From: UBA685 sp002299005
Lineage (GTDB): Bacteria; Pseudomonadota; Alphaproteobacteria; Puniceispirillales; Puniceispirillaceae
Length of the DNA stretch: 12,806 nucleotides
Direction: 5' to 3'
NCBI GenBank assembly: GCA_963966775.1
Contig: CAXAAH010000041.1
Coordinates: 1-12,806, forward strand
The position numbers and the translations under genes are program-made. Of the stretch, positions 1 to 7,577 are shown one piece after another; position 1 is the first letter of the stretch, and each line of letters begins with the position of its first letter. The notes under the pieces were generated by a model. That model saw only the letters and a program-made list of their open reading frames with translations, was not told the origin of the DNA and ran no database searches.

Positions 1-20
1 GACGAGCATCTGTAACCCAA

Positions 21-51
21 CCCAACCAATTAGTTCTCCTAACTGCTTGGG
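21..51. other. Imperfect inverted repeat (hairpin) at left edge
   Basis: Arms 21-33 and 39-51 pair at 11 of 13 positions around a 5-base loop (TTCTC). No run of T follows on either strand, so it is not a clear intrinsic terminator. It may be the terminator or 3' structure of a gene lying outside the window, or chance. The left flank also repeats AACCC in tandem. Confidence 0.35.
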
Positions 52-239
52 CTTACAACGTTAAGAATTTGTTGCAGAATTATAACAGTTTTGTGAAAAA
101 GCGCGTTTGCACTCGTGGCTCATCGCCAAGCTCAACCAGCGCACTGTTCTTTACGGCCATTCTAGAGACCTTTTAAAATAGAGCCTGCCGATACTTCTCA
201 AAATAATTTTACCGGAACAAAATGTTTCTGGTTTCGCGC

Positions 240-269
240 TTGCAAACGAAAGCGCTTTCGGTCTAGCCT
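240..269 (+). promoter_or_regulatory. Candidate promoter with LacI-type operator (palindrome 247-260)
   Basis: Bases 247-260 form a perfect 14-bp palindrome, CGAAAGCGCTTTCG, whose core AAGCGCTT fits the AANCGNTT pattern typical of LacI-family operators. It lies between a -35-like TTGCAA (240-245) and a weak -10-like TAGCCT (264-269) 18 bases apart, where bound repressor would block RNA polymerase. The palindrome is read directly from the sequence. The promoter boxes are weak matches. No LacI-family gene lies in the window, so the regulator would be encoded elsewhere. Confidence 0.5.
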
Positions 270-332
270 TAATTTTATGATGTTTTGCAAAAGTACTTTT
301 TTAAAAAATTATGACTTTGCTTTACTTGTTTT

Positions 333-339
333 GGGAGGA
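333..339 (+). promoter_or_regulatory. Strong ribosome binding site that fixes the binding-protein start
   Basis: GGGAGGA ends six bases before the ATG at 346. This is the strongest Shine-Dalgarno match in the first 350 bases. It selects 346 rather than 277 as the start, in agreement with a signal peptide beginning at that methionine. Confidence 0.8.
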
Positions 340-345
340 ATTAAA

Positions 346-1401
346 ATGATTAAATCTATGAAGGTAGCGCTCGTTGCTACAACAATGGCAGTCGCTGCAT
401 CATCAGCGATGGCCAAAGTCAATCTAACATATCACACAGCTGGTGCTGGCACGACGGTTGGTCTAACAGCCTCAGCACTAGTTGGTTACGCCTCAGAGCG
501 TGGCATTGCTGACATCCAGCTAAAAGATGGTCAGACAGGCACAAATTACATTTTGGCACTTGCTGAAGGCCAGATTGATATCGCCTCTGGTCCGTTTGTA
601 TTGCCATTTTTGCTATCACGCGGTGTCGGTCCTTACGCCAAAGTTGGCAAGGAAAAAGGGGCTGAAATCGGTGGCAACATCCAATTGCTTTACCCTTACA
701 CCCTCTCAATCTTCTCGCTTTATGCTTATGATGTAAAAGGCGTTAAGGGCTGGGATGACTTGAAAGGTCGCAAAGTTATGAACGGCCCACCACGTGGTGC
801 TGCGACAGGTAACTCAAAGGCGCTTATCCAGCTATTTGGTGGGGCAAAAGCCAAAGAAGATTATGAATCAGTGACATTGAGCTGGAACCAGATCGCACCT
901 GCGATTGTTGATGGTACAGCAGATGCCGCCGTTATCCCGGTTATGTTCCCTGGCCCACGTGTCACACAAGCCAGTGCAGCCGGCGCGATGACAATGTATT
1001 CAATGCCAAAAGATAAGTTTGAATCAGGCCCAGCACAAAAGCTGCTAAATAAGCCAGGTTCAGTTGCCTATTCAGCCCCTATCGCTGATATCCGCGCTGG
1101 CTTAGGCGGCGGTTGGACTGTTCAGTCTGAAGATGACACATTCCGCGGCATGTCTGTGACAGGCGGTGATATGGTTAACAAGTCAATGGATGAGGAAGTG
1201 GCTTATCAGCTGACAAAGGCACATATCGAGAACCTAGATTCACACAAGCAAATTGCGCCGTTTATGGAGACATTGAACTTTGGTGTTCTTGACACAAAAG
1301 TGGCTGGCCTATGTGGTCCAAACCCTGTGAAATTCCACCGCGGCGCTGTTCGCGCTTGGGAAGAAGCCGGTTATGAAGTGGCAGATTGCGCAAAGCCATA
1401 A
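346..1401 (+). CDS. TAXI-type TRAP transporter solute-binding protein
   Basis: This is a 351-residue periplasmic receptor that would capture a solute and deliver it to the TRAP permease encoded next. From the ATG at 346 the protein begins with a classic signal peptide: MIKSMK, a hydrophobic stretch and an AMA cleavage site after residue 23. The mature protein opens with LTYHTAGAGTT, the usual place of the TAXI-family glycine-rich ligand segment, followed by the typical repeat of a small-residue strand and GQTGTNYILALAEGQIDIA. Its only mature cysteines, C323 and C348, could form a disulfide in the periplasm. The gene is first in the operon and is followed by a strong hairpin (1425-1464), which suits a binding protein needed in excess over its permease. 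TAXI receptors have few characterised substrates, so the ligand cannot be named. Family assignment is strong, helped by the adjacent fused permease. Confidence 0.9.
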   Translation: MIKSMKVALVATTMAVAASSAMAKVNLTYHTAGAGTTVGLTASALVGYASERGIADIQLKDGQTGTNYILALAEGQIDIASGPFVLPFLLSRGVGPYAKVGKEKGAEIGGNIQLLYPYTLSIFSLYAYDVKGVKGWDDLKGRKVMNGPPRGAATGNSKALIQLFGGAKAKEDYESVTLSWNQIAPAIVDGTADAAVIPVMFPGPRVTQASAAGAMTMYSMPKDKFESGPAQKLLNKPGSVAYSAPIADIRAGLGGGWTVQSEDDTFRGMSVTGGDMVNKSMDEEVAYQLTKAHIENLDSHKQIAPFMETLNFGVLDTKVAGLCGPNPVKFHRGAVRAWEEAGYEVADCAKP

Positions 1402-1424
1402 GCTGAGCGTTTAAAATCAACATA

Positions 1425-1464
1425 AACAGGCAGCCTTTTCGATAATTGGTAAAGGCTGCCTGTT
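1425..1464 (+). terminator. Intercistronic hairpin: attenuator or mRNA-stabilising stem
   Basis: Arms 1425-1438 and 1451-1464 are perfectly complementary over 14 bp with a 12-base loop. The stem lies 23 bases after the stop of the binding-protein gene. It is followed only by GTTT and mixed bases, not a long T run. It is therefore more likely a partial terminator or a 3' stabiliser of the receptor mRNA than a full stop. This would let the receptor be made in excess over the permease while keeping both in one operon. Confidence 0.75.
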
Positions 1465-1506
1465 GTTTACGATCTATAATCTGACATTTTTGATGAGTGA
1501 CTGGCA

Positions 1507-3858
1507 ATGAGCGACACGGCACAACCTGTATCTGATGATGAAAAAAGACCCCAATCTTTCGCTGAAAAGATTGTCTATTGGCTTGCTTTGACGCTTGTGA
1601 TTGTTGGTCTGATTAATGTGATGCCATCTGTCCCTGGCTGGGATGAGGGCTGGCGTGCAGTGACAGGCTTTGACTGGCTCAAGGTGAGACGTTTCCCAAT
1701 TGAATGGTTCTATCCCATCATGTTTGTCGCGATGATGATTATCGTGTCGTTGAAACATTCTATGTGGCGCAGTTGGCGCGAAAAATCTATCTTGCGCAGG
1801 CGCTTTGGCTTATTCTTAGATGTTGGGCTTATCCTTGCGGGTTTTGCGATGGCGCTTGGCTATTTGGTCGAGCTAGAAGCGGTTTGCCTTATTGATGTTG
1901 TGACAGGCGATAGAGCGCGCCTGATGGCAGAAGCCTTGGCTGCTGAAGTTGAATATGCAGAGATGATGGGCTTGCCTATTCCAGAATCAGCTGATGACCC
2001 AAGCTGTCTTTACACAACAGGTAATTTCTTGCCTCTATTGTTGTTTGGATCAGTGGTTATCTTCCTTGCCTATAACATCAAAGTATGGGGCCTGCCATTG
2101 GTGGCGGTCTCATTATTGATCGCTAGCTACACATTCCTTACCGTGATGAATTGGTATTTCTTTGGCGCTGTTGACCAAAATAAATATCTTGTGACCATCC
2201 TGTCGAGTGAGGAGGTGCGAAGCCTAACATCGGGGCGCGAATTTACGCGTGATGCGCTGGTAAATAATACGGCTGGTTTCTTGGGCCGTTTCTTGAACGT
2301 TCTTTTGTTCCTTGTCTTTCCTTATATTATTTTGGGCGCGCTATTTGGGCGTTGTGCTGGTGGTCAGGCTTTGATCAAGCTGGCTTTCTCGCTCACACGT
2401 AATTTGCGCGGTGGCCCGGCGCATGCGGCGGTCGTATCCTCTGCTATGTTTGGCACCATCACAGGCGGGCCAGTTGTGAACGTTCTGTCAACAGGTGTTC
2501 TCACCATCCCTATGATGCTAAAGCGCGGTTTCTCCAAAGTCTTTGCGGGCGGTGTTGAAGCGGCGGCCTCTTCAGGCGGCTCTATCATGCCGCCAATTAT
2601 GGGCGTTGCGGCCTTTATCATGGCATCGCTCACAGGTGTGCCATATCGCCAGATTATTATCGCTGCCGCGGTGCCAGCTTTATTCTATTTCTTCTGTTTG
2701 TTCCTATCTGTGGTCTTCCAAGCACGTAAACAAAATATCGAAGCTGTCGGCGTGCTAACCGAAGATATGAAGCTAACCAAAGAAGACCGTTTGCATCTCA
2801 TGCAAATTTTTGCGCCGGTCCTGCTTGTCCTTGTCTTGCTCTTAACGCCAAAGGACTCTGTGGGCTGTAGCTGGATTTCGGTTATGCTTGGCGCGGTGAT
2901 TGAGGTGAATGATGGTGCGTGCCAAATCACCTCTCTGCCATGGATTGTTGAGCTGTTTCAAAACGCAACAGGTGATGCGAGTGCGGCTGGCTGGTGGGCT
3001 GTGATACTCTTGCTGGTGCTGATGTTCATTGATAAGGAATTTCGCGCTAACCCGCGTAAAATCTTGGATGGCCTATCGAAAGCGGGTGTCACGGTATCGA
3101 CACTTTATTTGATGTTTATGGCTGTCACAGTGATTGACGTATCGCTGAACTTTACCGGCCTTGCTAAATTTGTTGCCGTTGATGTTTTGGCGTTTTTGCG
3201 GTCCTTCGATGTCTCTGCCAATTCTGTCGGCTTCCAGCTATTTGCCTTGTTCCTAACCATGCTATTGGCGGTATTATTGGGCATGGGTATGCCGGCGGTA
3301 CCTGCCTATATTAACGTTGCTTTGCTGATGAGCCCAATGCTAGTAGGCCTTGGTCTTGCGACATTCACAGCGCATATGTTTGTGTTCTATTTCGCGGTTG
3401 CATCTGCGATCACACCGCCTGTGGCATTGGCCGCTTTTGCTGCCTCTACTATCACCAAGGCTGACCCGATGAAGACAGGTTTCTCTGCGGTGAAATCAGG
3501 CTTTGTGATGTTTACCATCCCATTTGTCTTTGCCATTTATCCAGAATTATTGCTGATTGATAAGGCCGTGATTGATCCGATGACTGGCAAGTTTTTCGAA
3601 GGCTATGATGGCACGATTGATACGAGCTGGTTGCTGTTCTTGATGGCACGTGTGGCACTTGCGCTCTATCTTGTCTCAAGCGCCTTGGCGGCCTATGACA
3701 GAAAAGCCTTATCATTCCTAGAAATTGGTGTGCGCCTTGTCCTAGCGGTTCTGGTTTTATCACGCCCGTCAGAGGTTTATAGCGCGGCGATTGTGGCAAG
3801 CTTTGTTGTTATTGCCTTTCATATGTTCCGAAATCGCGGCATCAAAGCTGTTACCTGA
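1507..3858 (+). CDS. TRAP transporter permease, fused small and large subunits (TAXI type)
   Basis: This 783-residue inner-membrane protein is the fused form of the TRAP membrane subunits and would drive uptake of the solute bound by the upstream receptor using an ion gradient. The first roughly 230 residues hold several membrane segments in the position of the small subunit; the rest matches the large subunit. Diagnostic motifs are the region G302-G303-P304 to SSAMFG, VEAAASSGGSIMPPIMG (350-366), GMGMP (592-596) and ITPPVALAAFAAS from residue 635. Two long polar loops each carry two cysteines (C127/C167 and C454/C472). The start at 1507 has only a weak ribosome site (GAGTGA, 1495-1500), which fits lower output than the receptor. 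The sulfatase gene starts 48 bases after the stop. The substrate is unknown. Confidence 0.92.
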   Translation: MSDTAQPVSDDEKRPQSFAEKIVYWLALTLVIVGLINVMPSVPGWDEGWRAVTGFDWLKVRRFPIEWFYPIMFVAMMIIVSLKHSMWRSWREKSILRRRFGLFLDVGLILAGFAMALGYLVELEAVCLIDVVTGDRARLMAEALAAEVEYAEMMGLPIPESADDPSCLYTTGNFLPLLLFGSVVIFLAYNIKVWGLPLVAVSLLIASYTFLTVMNWYFFGAVDQNKYLVTILSSEEVRSLTSGREFTRDALVNNTAGFLGRFLNVLLFLVFPYIILGALFGRCAGGQALIKLAFSLTRNLRGGPAHAAVVSSAMFGTITGGPVVNVLSTGVLTIPMMLKRGFSKVFAGGVEAAASSGGSIMPPIMGVAAFIMASLTGVPYRQIIIAAAVPALFYFFCLFLSVVFQARKQNIEAVGVLTEDMKLTKEDRLHLMQIFAPVLLVLVLLLTPKDSVGCSWISVMLGAVIEVNDGACQITSLPWIVELFQNATGDASAAGWWAVILLLVLMFIDKEFRANPRKILDGLSKAGVTVSTLYLMFMAVTVIDVSLNFTGLAKFVAVDVLAFLRSFDVSANSVGFQLFALFLTMLLAVLLGMGMPAVPAYINVALLMSPMLVGLGLATFTAHMFVFYFAVASAITPPVALAAFAASTITKADPMKTGFSAVKSGFVMFTIPFVFAIYPELLLIDKAVIDPMTGKFFEGYDGTIDTSWLLFLMARVALALYLVSSALAAYDRKALSFLEIGVRLVLAVLVLSRPSEVYSAAIVASFVVIAFHMFRNRGIKAVT

Positions 3859-3893
3859 TGGCCCAGATAACAGAGCTATTTGATAAAAAAATG

Positions 3894-3898
3894 AAGGG
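3894..3898 (+). promoter_or_regulatory. Ribosome binding site deciding the sulfatase start
   Basis: AAGGG lies two bases before the ATG at 3901 but eight bases before the in-frame ATG at 3907. Normal spacing therefore favours 3907, which gives a protein beginning MTDRPSYILF. Confidence 0.6.
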
Positions 3899-3906
3899 TA
3901 ATGGTC

Positions 3907-5487
3907 ATGACTGATAGACCAAGTTATATTTTATTCATCACTGACCAACAGCGTTATGATAATCTAGGCTGTAATGGTCATCCGGTTTTGCAAACGCCAA
4001 ATATTGATGCCATCGCTAATGAGGGGGTCAATTATGACCGCTTTTATGTGGCCTCACCTGTTTGCATGCCGAACCGGTCTAGCCTGATGACATGCCGTAT
4101 GCCAACCAGCCATGGTGTGCGCCATCTAGGCCTGCCGCTATCGCATGATAATGTGACCTTTGTCGAATTACTGCGGGCCGCCGGCTATGACACAGCTCTT
4201 ATCGGCAAAAGCCATTTGCAAAATGTGACAGATTGGCCAACGCAGTTTGACGTGCCAGAATGGCGCGATGGCTATACAGCCCCGCCAGAAGAGCTGTCTG
4301 TAGCTGATAAGACAGACAATGATAATGATAGCTATCAATATGAGCGTCAGAAATTCTATGATGACGGCCATAAGGTGCCACTGCCATTTTATGGCTTTGA
4401 CCATTATGATTCCGTTTTGCGACACGGCTTTAATACTGGCGGCGATCATTATAAATATCAAAAAGACCATATCGAAGATGTGGATGCTTTGCGCAAACGT
4501 AACAATCAATATCCGCATGATTATGTGGTGCCGCAAGCCATTCGAACCAAGATACCCGAAGAGCATTATTCATCAGCCTATATCGCTGATAGAGCCGCTG
4601 AATATTTGGCATCGCGCAAAGGCAATGATAAGCCATTTTTCTTGATGGTCTCGTTCCCAGACCCGCACCATCCCTTTACGCCGCCAGGTAAATATTGGGA
4701 TATGTATAAGCCAGAGGATATGCCTGTTCCTGCGGCTTATGAAGATGATAATTGGGAAGCACCTGACTATATCAAAAAGGCCATTGAGGACAGAGGGACG
4801 GATAAAACGATTGGGCAAAATTCTGGCTATTCTTTTGCGATATCAAAGCAAGAAGCCTTGGAAGCAAGAGCGCTTACATGCGGTATGATTGCGATGGTTG
4901 ATGATGCTGTGGGGCGTGTACGTGCGGCCGCAGAATCAGCTGGTGTTGCTGATAATACGGTCCAGATTTATACCTCAGATCATGGCGATCATTTGGGCGA
5001 GCATAAATTGCTATTTAAAGGGGCTGAACAATATGACAGCCTCAATCATGTGCCGTTTATTTGGGCTGATCCAAAGGGTGATAAGGGCGTGCGTTCGCAA
5101 GATATTGCCCAGACCCTAGATATTGGGTCAACGATCTTGGAACATGCCAAAATTGAACCTGCCATTGGCATGCAAGGCAAGGTGATGGGTGTTGCGGGCG
5201 GTGAGGGTCGTGATGCGGCGCATATCCAATATGAAACACAACGCACCATTAATGGCTTTGGCAAGCGTCCGCGTGTCCACAGCCTGATTGAGGGGCAATG
5301 GCGTCTATCGCTCTATCTTGGTGAATGTAAGAACGAGCTGTTTGACCTTGAAAATGACCCGGGTGAGATGGTCAATCTGTGGGATAAGCCAGAAGTGAAG
5401 GATGTCCAAGCACAGCTGGTGTTCAAATTAGCTGAGATGGAAATCACCGCCGCTGACCGTGTGCCATTGCCAACATCTGAAGCGTAA
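3907..5487 (+). CDS. Type I (formylglycine) sulfatase, probably cytoplasmic
   Basis: This 526-residue member of the alkaline phosphatase/sulfatase superfamily would hydrolyse a sulfate ester, or a related phospho or phosphonate ester, to free sulfate plus alcohol. The N-terminal FITDQQRYDNLGCNGHP is the metal-binding strand of the family. C53-M-P-N-R57 is the CxPxR sequence whose cysteine is converted to formylglycine. Further active-site elements are DPHHPF (H254, H255) and SDHGDHLGEH (D358, H359) followed by K371. There is no signal peptide, so the enzyme should act in the cytoplasm on imported substrate. The secondary maturation motif, normally LTGR, reads MTCR here (61-64). No formylglycine-generating enzyme is in the window, so maturation must come from elsewhere in the genome. 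Phosphonate monoester hydrolases share this fold and cannot be excluded. Family is certain; substrate is not. Confidence 0.92.
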   Translation: MTDRPSYILFITDQQRYDNLGCNGHPVLQTPNIDAIANEGVNYDRFYVASPVCMPNRSSLMTCRMPTSHGVRHLGLPLSHDNVTFVELLRAAGYDTALIGKSHLQNVTDWPTQFDVPEWRDGYTAPPEELSVADKTDNDNDSYQYERQKFYDDGHKVPLPFYGFDHYDSVLRHGFNTGGDHYKYQKDHIEDVDALRKRNNQYPHDYVVPQAIRTKIPEEHYSSAYIADRAAEYLASRKGNDKPFFLMVSFPDPHHPFTPPGKYWDMYKPEDMPVPAAYEDDNWEAPDYIKKAIEDRGTDKTIGQNSGYSFAISKQEALEARALTCGMIAMVDDAVGRVRAAAESAGVADNTVQIYTSDHGDHLGEHKLLFKGAEQYDSLNHVPFIWADPKGDKGVRSQDIAQTLDIGSTILEHAKIEPAIGMQGKVMGVAGGEGRDAAHIQYETQRTINGFGKRPRVHSLIEGQWRLSLYLGECKNELFDLENDPGEMVNLWDKPEVKDVQAQLVFKLAEMEITAADRVPLPTSEA

Positions 5488-5518
5488 AACATAATTTCAT
5501 GAAGGGAAGGGACTAGTT

Positions 5519-6097
5519 ATGAGTGATGTGAACTTTAATAATAGACAGAATTTTGAGATGGAATCTTGGCCAGAATTGCGCCAAAAATGGAACGAGATGA
5601 TCCAGCTTGTGTTCCCAGAACGCGAAGTGTCTGGCGAGCTAAAACAGCTTGTTTTCACCATTGCCAGCCTGTCGAGTGGTTGTCGCCATTGTCAGTCTCA
5701 TGGCGCTTATCATCTACATAAAATTGGTGTCTCTGATGAAAAAATCCAAGCGATTTGGAGCTTTGAGACATCTGATCTGTTTACAGATGCTGAACGAGCC
5801 GCGATGCGTCTTGGTATGGCGGCTGGCACATCACCAAATGTGACAGAGCCTGAAAATTTTGAAGAAATGCGCCAGCACTTTACCGATATTCAAATCGTTG
5901 AAATTCTGGCTGTTATCTCTGTCGGTGGTTTCTTAAACCGCTGGAATGATACCATCGCCACTGTGACAGATCAGGAATCGATCGATTTTGCTGATCAGGT
6001 GTTGCGCCCTGTCGGCTGGGAGCCGGGCAAGCATGTGGGCGCCGAAGATGAACAGCGCAAGGCGCATCCGATTACACTTGGCTGGTCAAAGAAGTAG
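5519..6097 (+). CDS. Carboxymuconolactone decarboxylase / AhpD-like family protein
   Basis: This 192-residue all-helical protein belongs to the CMD/AhpD superfamily, whose members include peroxidase partners that use a CxxC pair and true decarboxylases of aromatic breakdown. The motif C55-R-H-C58-Q-S-H61 is the redox CxxC with its nearby histidine, preceded by E40. A typical CMD helix follows (SDEKIQAIW, then FTDAERAAMRLGMA), and FLNRWNDTIA lies near the end. In AhpD the histidine is four residues after the second cysteine; here it is three, as in several other CMD proteins. The gene begins 31 bases after the sulfatase stop behind a long purine ribosome site (GAAGGGAAGGGA) and is the last gene of its operon. 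It could handle peroxides or a pathway intermediate; the sequence does not decide between these. Confidence 0.85.
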   Translation: MSDVNFNNRQNFEMESWPELRQKWNEMIQLVFPEREVSGELKQLVFTIASLSSGCRHCQSHGAYHLHKIGVSDEKIQAIWSFETSDLFTDAERAAMRLGMAAGTSPNVTEPENFEEMRQHFTDIQIVEILAVISVGGFLNRWNDTIATVTDQESIDFADQVLRPVGWEPGKHVGAEDEQRKAHPITLGWSKK

Positions 6098-6125
6098 CCG
6101 GATAGTCAGGTAATATGATCTATTG

Positions 6126-6158
6126 AAAAGGGGGCTTGTGCGTTCAAGCCCCCTTTTT
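6126..6158. terminator. Bidirectional intrinsic terminator between convergent genes
   Basis: A perfect 13-bp stem (6126-6138 with 6145-6157) closes a 6-base loop. It is GC-rich near the loop and ends in five T on the + strand. On the - strand the stem ends in four T. It lies 28 bases after the CMD gene and 28 bases beyond the end of the oppositely oriented hydrolase gene, so it can end both transcripts. Confidence 0.93.
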
Positions 6159-6185
6159 CATGTCCGCGTGCAACACGCCCTAAGG

Positions 6186-7460
6186 CTAGCTGTCCTGTTC
6201 TAATTCCTTGGCGACTTGCAAATAATAATGGCGTGTTGGGCAATTAATTTGCGACACCGCATGGTCTTTTAACAATTGGGCCTTTGTTTGCTTTGCCTTA
6301 TCATGCTCACTGCCGGCATAGATAAGCCTATCAACAAGCTGTAAGGCCCATTGATACTCGCCCTCGTTTTGTGCGGTTTCAATTTCTTGCCAAATCGCCT
6401 CAGCCCCGCCTGCCAATTTAATCATGCGTGTGGCTTCATCTTTTGGTGATAGCGTCCCAAGTGATGTTGGATTGCCATCAAACCAGCCCATTGTGCCAAC
6501 AAAATAGGCGCGAACCGCATGGTCAACACGCCCATAATATTCGCGCAAATGTGGCTTTTCGGCTAATTCTGGTGGCAATTTCACATTATGGGCCAGCTCA
6601 TCAATTGTCTGGCCTTCATTCATGCCTTCACGTGTCGCATCGGTCACATGGCGGATAGCGTCACGGTAATCGGCGAGAACAGATTTGATATCATCCCTGC
6701 CAAAGACAGGCTTTGTGTGGCCCGGGCCCATGACCTCTGCGTCAAAGGCGGCGAGGATATCCATCGTATCGGCCCATGTGTCAAAATCGCGATAGGCTGT
6801 GCCGCGGATAGCATAAAGGTTCGGAAACGCGCGATAGAAATTATCGCCGCTAATCAGCACACGCTTTTTGGGATACCAGACAACCATATGGTCAGGCGTC
6901 TCGCCAGGTGCCATCACAAGTTCTAACTCAACCCCGCAAATGGTCAGCGTCTCACCCGCTTCACCAATGCGTCTTGTCGGCAGCATGGACCCTGCGCCCA
7001 TGCCCTGCAAAGGACGCTTACCAGGGCCAACACCAATGCCGATAATCTCATCAGGATAGGAGAGGCCAATGCCAAATTGACGCTTGGTGCGTGCCTGCAT
7101 TATCTTTACAGGTTGCGGATGCGCAGATGCCACAAATAAGAAATCATCCGAATATTTCTCTGACGCCAAAATCTCAGGATTGGCGCCCTCAGCAAAGACA
7201 GATGCCCCAGAGACATGGTCACGATGCGAGTGGGTAAAGATAATGGTATGAACAGGCAGGTCAGTTATTTTGCGAAACTCAGCCAAGATATTTGTGGCCG
7301 CTGACGTGGTCTCTGATGTGTCGATGATTATAATCCCATCATCGCCGATAATCATATAGACATTCGATGCCGCAAAGCCAAAAGCCATGTAAACATTATC
7401 AGCTAGCTGGATGATTTCTTTTTCAAAATACGCTGGATGTGCTTGTAATTCCTGATGCAT
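6186..7460 (-). CDS. Metallo-beta-lactamase-fold hydrolase, short alkylsulfatase-like
   Basis: This 424-residue predicted zinc hydrolase resembles the type III linear alkylsulfatase SdsA1. Residues 16-250 form the metallo-beta-lactamase domain with H77-S-H79-R-D81-H82, G205-D206-N207 and G247-H248. E187 (in PGETPDH) or H191 is the likely further zinc ligand. Residues 258-331 include YYGRVDHAVRAYFVGTMGWF, which resembles the SdsA1 middle region. Residues 351-424 (GGAEAIW, EYQWALQLVDRLIYA, RHYYLQVAKEL) match the alkylsulfatase dimerisation domain. The SCP2-like C-terminal domain of full-length enzymes is absent. There is no signal peptide, so it should be cytoplasmic. The start is supported by AAGGGGG five bases before the ATG. 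It lies 117 bases downstream of the LysR gene on the same strand. Sulfate-ester cleavage is likely but another ester substrate is possible. Confidence 0.85.
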   Translation of the reverse strand: MHQELQAHPAYFEKEIIQLADNVYMAFGFAASNVYMIIGDDGIIIIDTSETTSAATNILAEFRKITDLPVHTIIFTHSHRDHVSGASVFAEGANPEILASEKYSDDFLFVASAHPQPVKIMQARTKRQFGIGLSYPDEIIGIGVGPGKRPLQGMGAGSMLPTRRIGEAGETLTICGVELELVMAPGETPDHMVVWYPKKRVLISGDNFYRAFPNLYAIRGTAYRDFDTWADTMDILAAFDAEVMGPGHTKPVFGRDDIKSVLADYRDAIRHVTDATREGMNEGQTIDELAHNVKLPPELAEKPHLREYYGRVDHAVRAYFVGTMGWFDGNPTSLGTLSPKDEATRMIKLAGGAEAIWQEIETAQNEGEYQWALQLVDRLIYAGSEHDKAKQTKAQLLKDHAVSQINCPTRHYYLQVAKELEQDS

Positions 7461-7577
7461 AACGCCCCCTTATTTGTAATCCTGCCAGTTAAGACTGGTC
7501 ATTAATCATGCCCGATTTTTGGCCAATGACCAAGGCGCTTTTGGATGGGGGGCATGGGCAGATATTGCTTGTGATAA
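7461..7577. other. Intergenic region between LysR and hydrolase genes, with inverted repeats
   Basis: This 117-base gap separates two genes on the - strand. It holds CCAGT/ACTGG arms (7485-7489 and 7494-7498), an 8-bp inverted pair TGGTCATT (7496-7503) with AATGACCA (7525-7532), and CATGCCC (7507-7513) with GGGCATG (7550-7556). No clear terminator or promoter could be assigned. The hydrolase may have its own promoter here or be read from the LysR promoter. A short ORF at 7508 on the + strand runs antisense into the LysR gene and is not considered real. Confidence 0.4.

Larger units (their letters stand above)
1..345. other. 5' non-coding region upstream of the TRAP operon
   Basis: No convincing gene is visible in the first 345 bases. 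An in-frame ATG at 277 would lengthen the binding protein by 23 residues, but this would bury its signal peptide and lacks a ribosome site, so the stretch is read as leader. It holds an imperfect hairpin (21-51), a perfect 14-bp palindrome (247-260) and an AT-rich leader with short palindromes at 283-292 (TTTTGCAAAA) and 297-308 (six T then six A). The leader may carry the transcription start and a protein-binding site. The edge of any upstream gene is not visible. Confidence 0.6.

Noticed and set aside
277..345. Upstream ATG at 277 as start of the binding protein
   Set aside because: It lacks a ribosome site and would place 23 residues ahead of a complete signal peptide; the ATG at 346 has GGGAGGA at good spacing.
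4168..4566. 132-codon open frame on the - strand inside the sulfatase gene
   Set aside because: Composition is skewed to Ile, His and Ala, no family is recognisable, and it is fully antisense to a gene with intact catalytic motifs.
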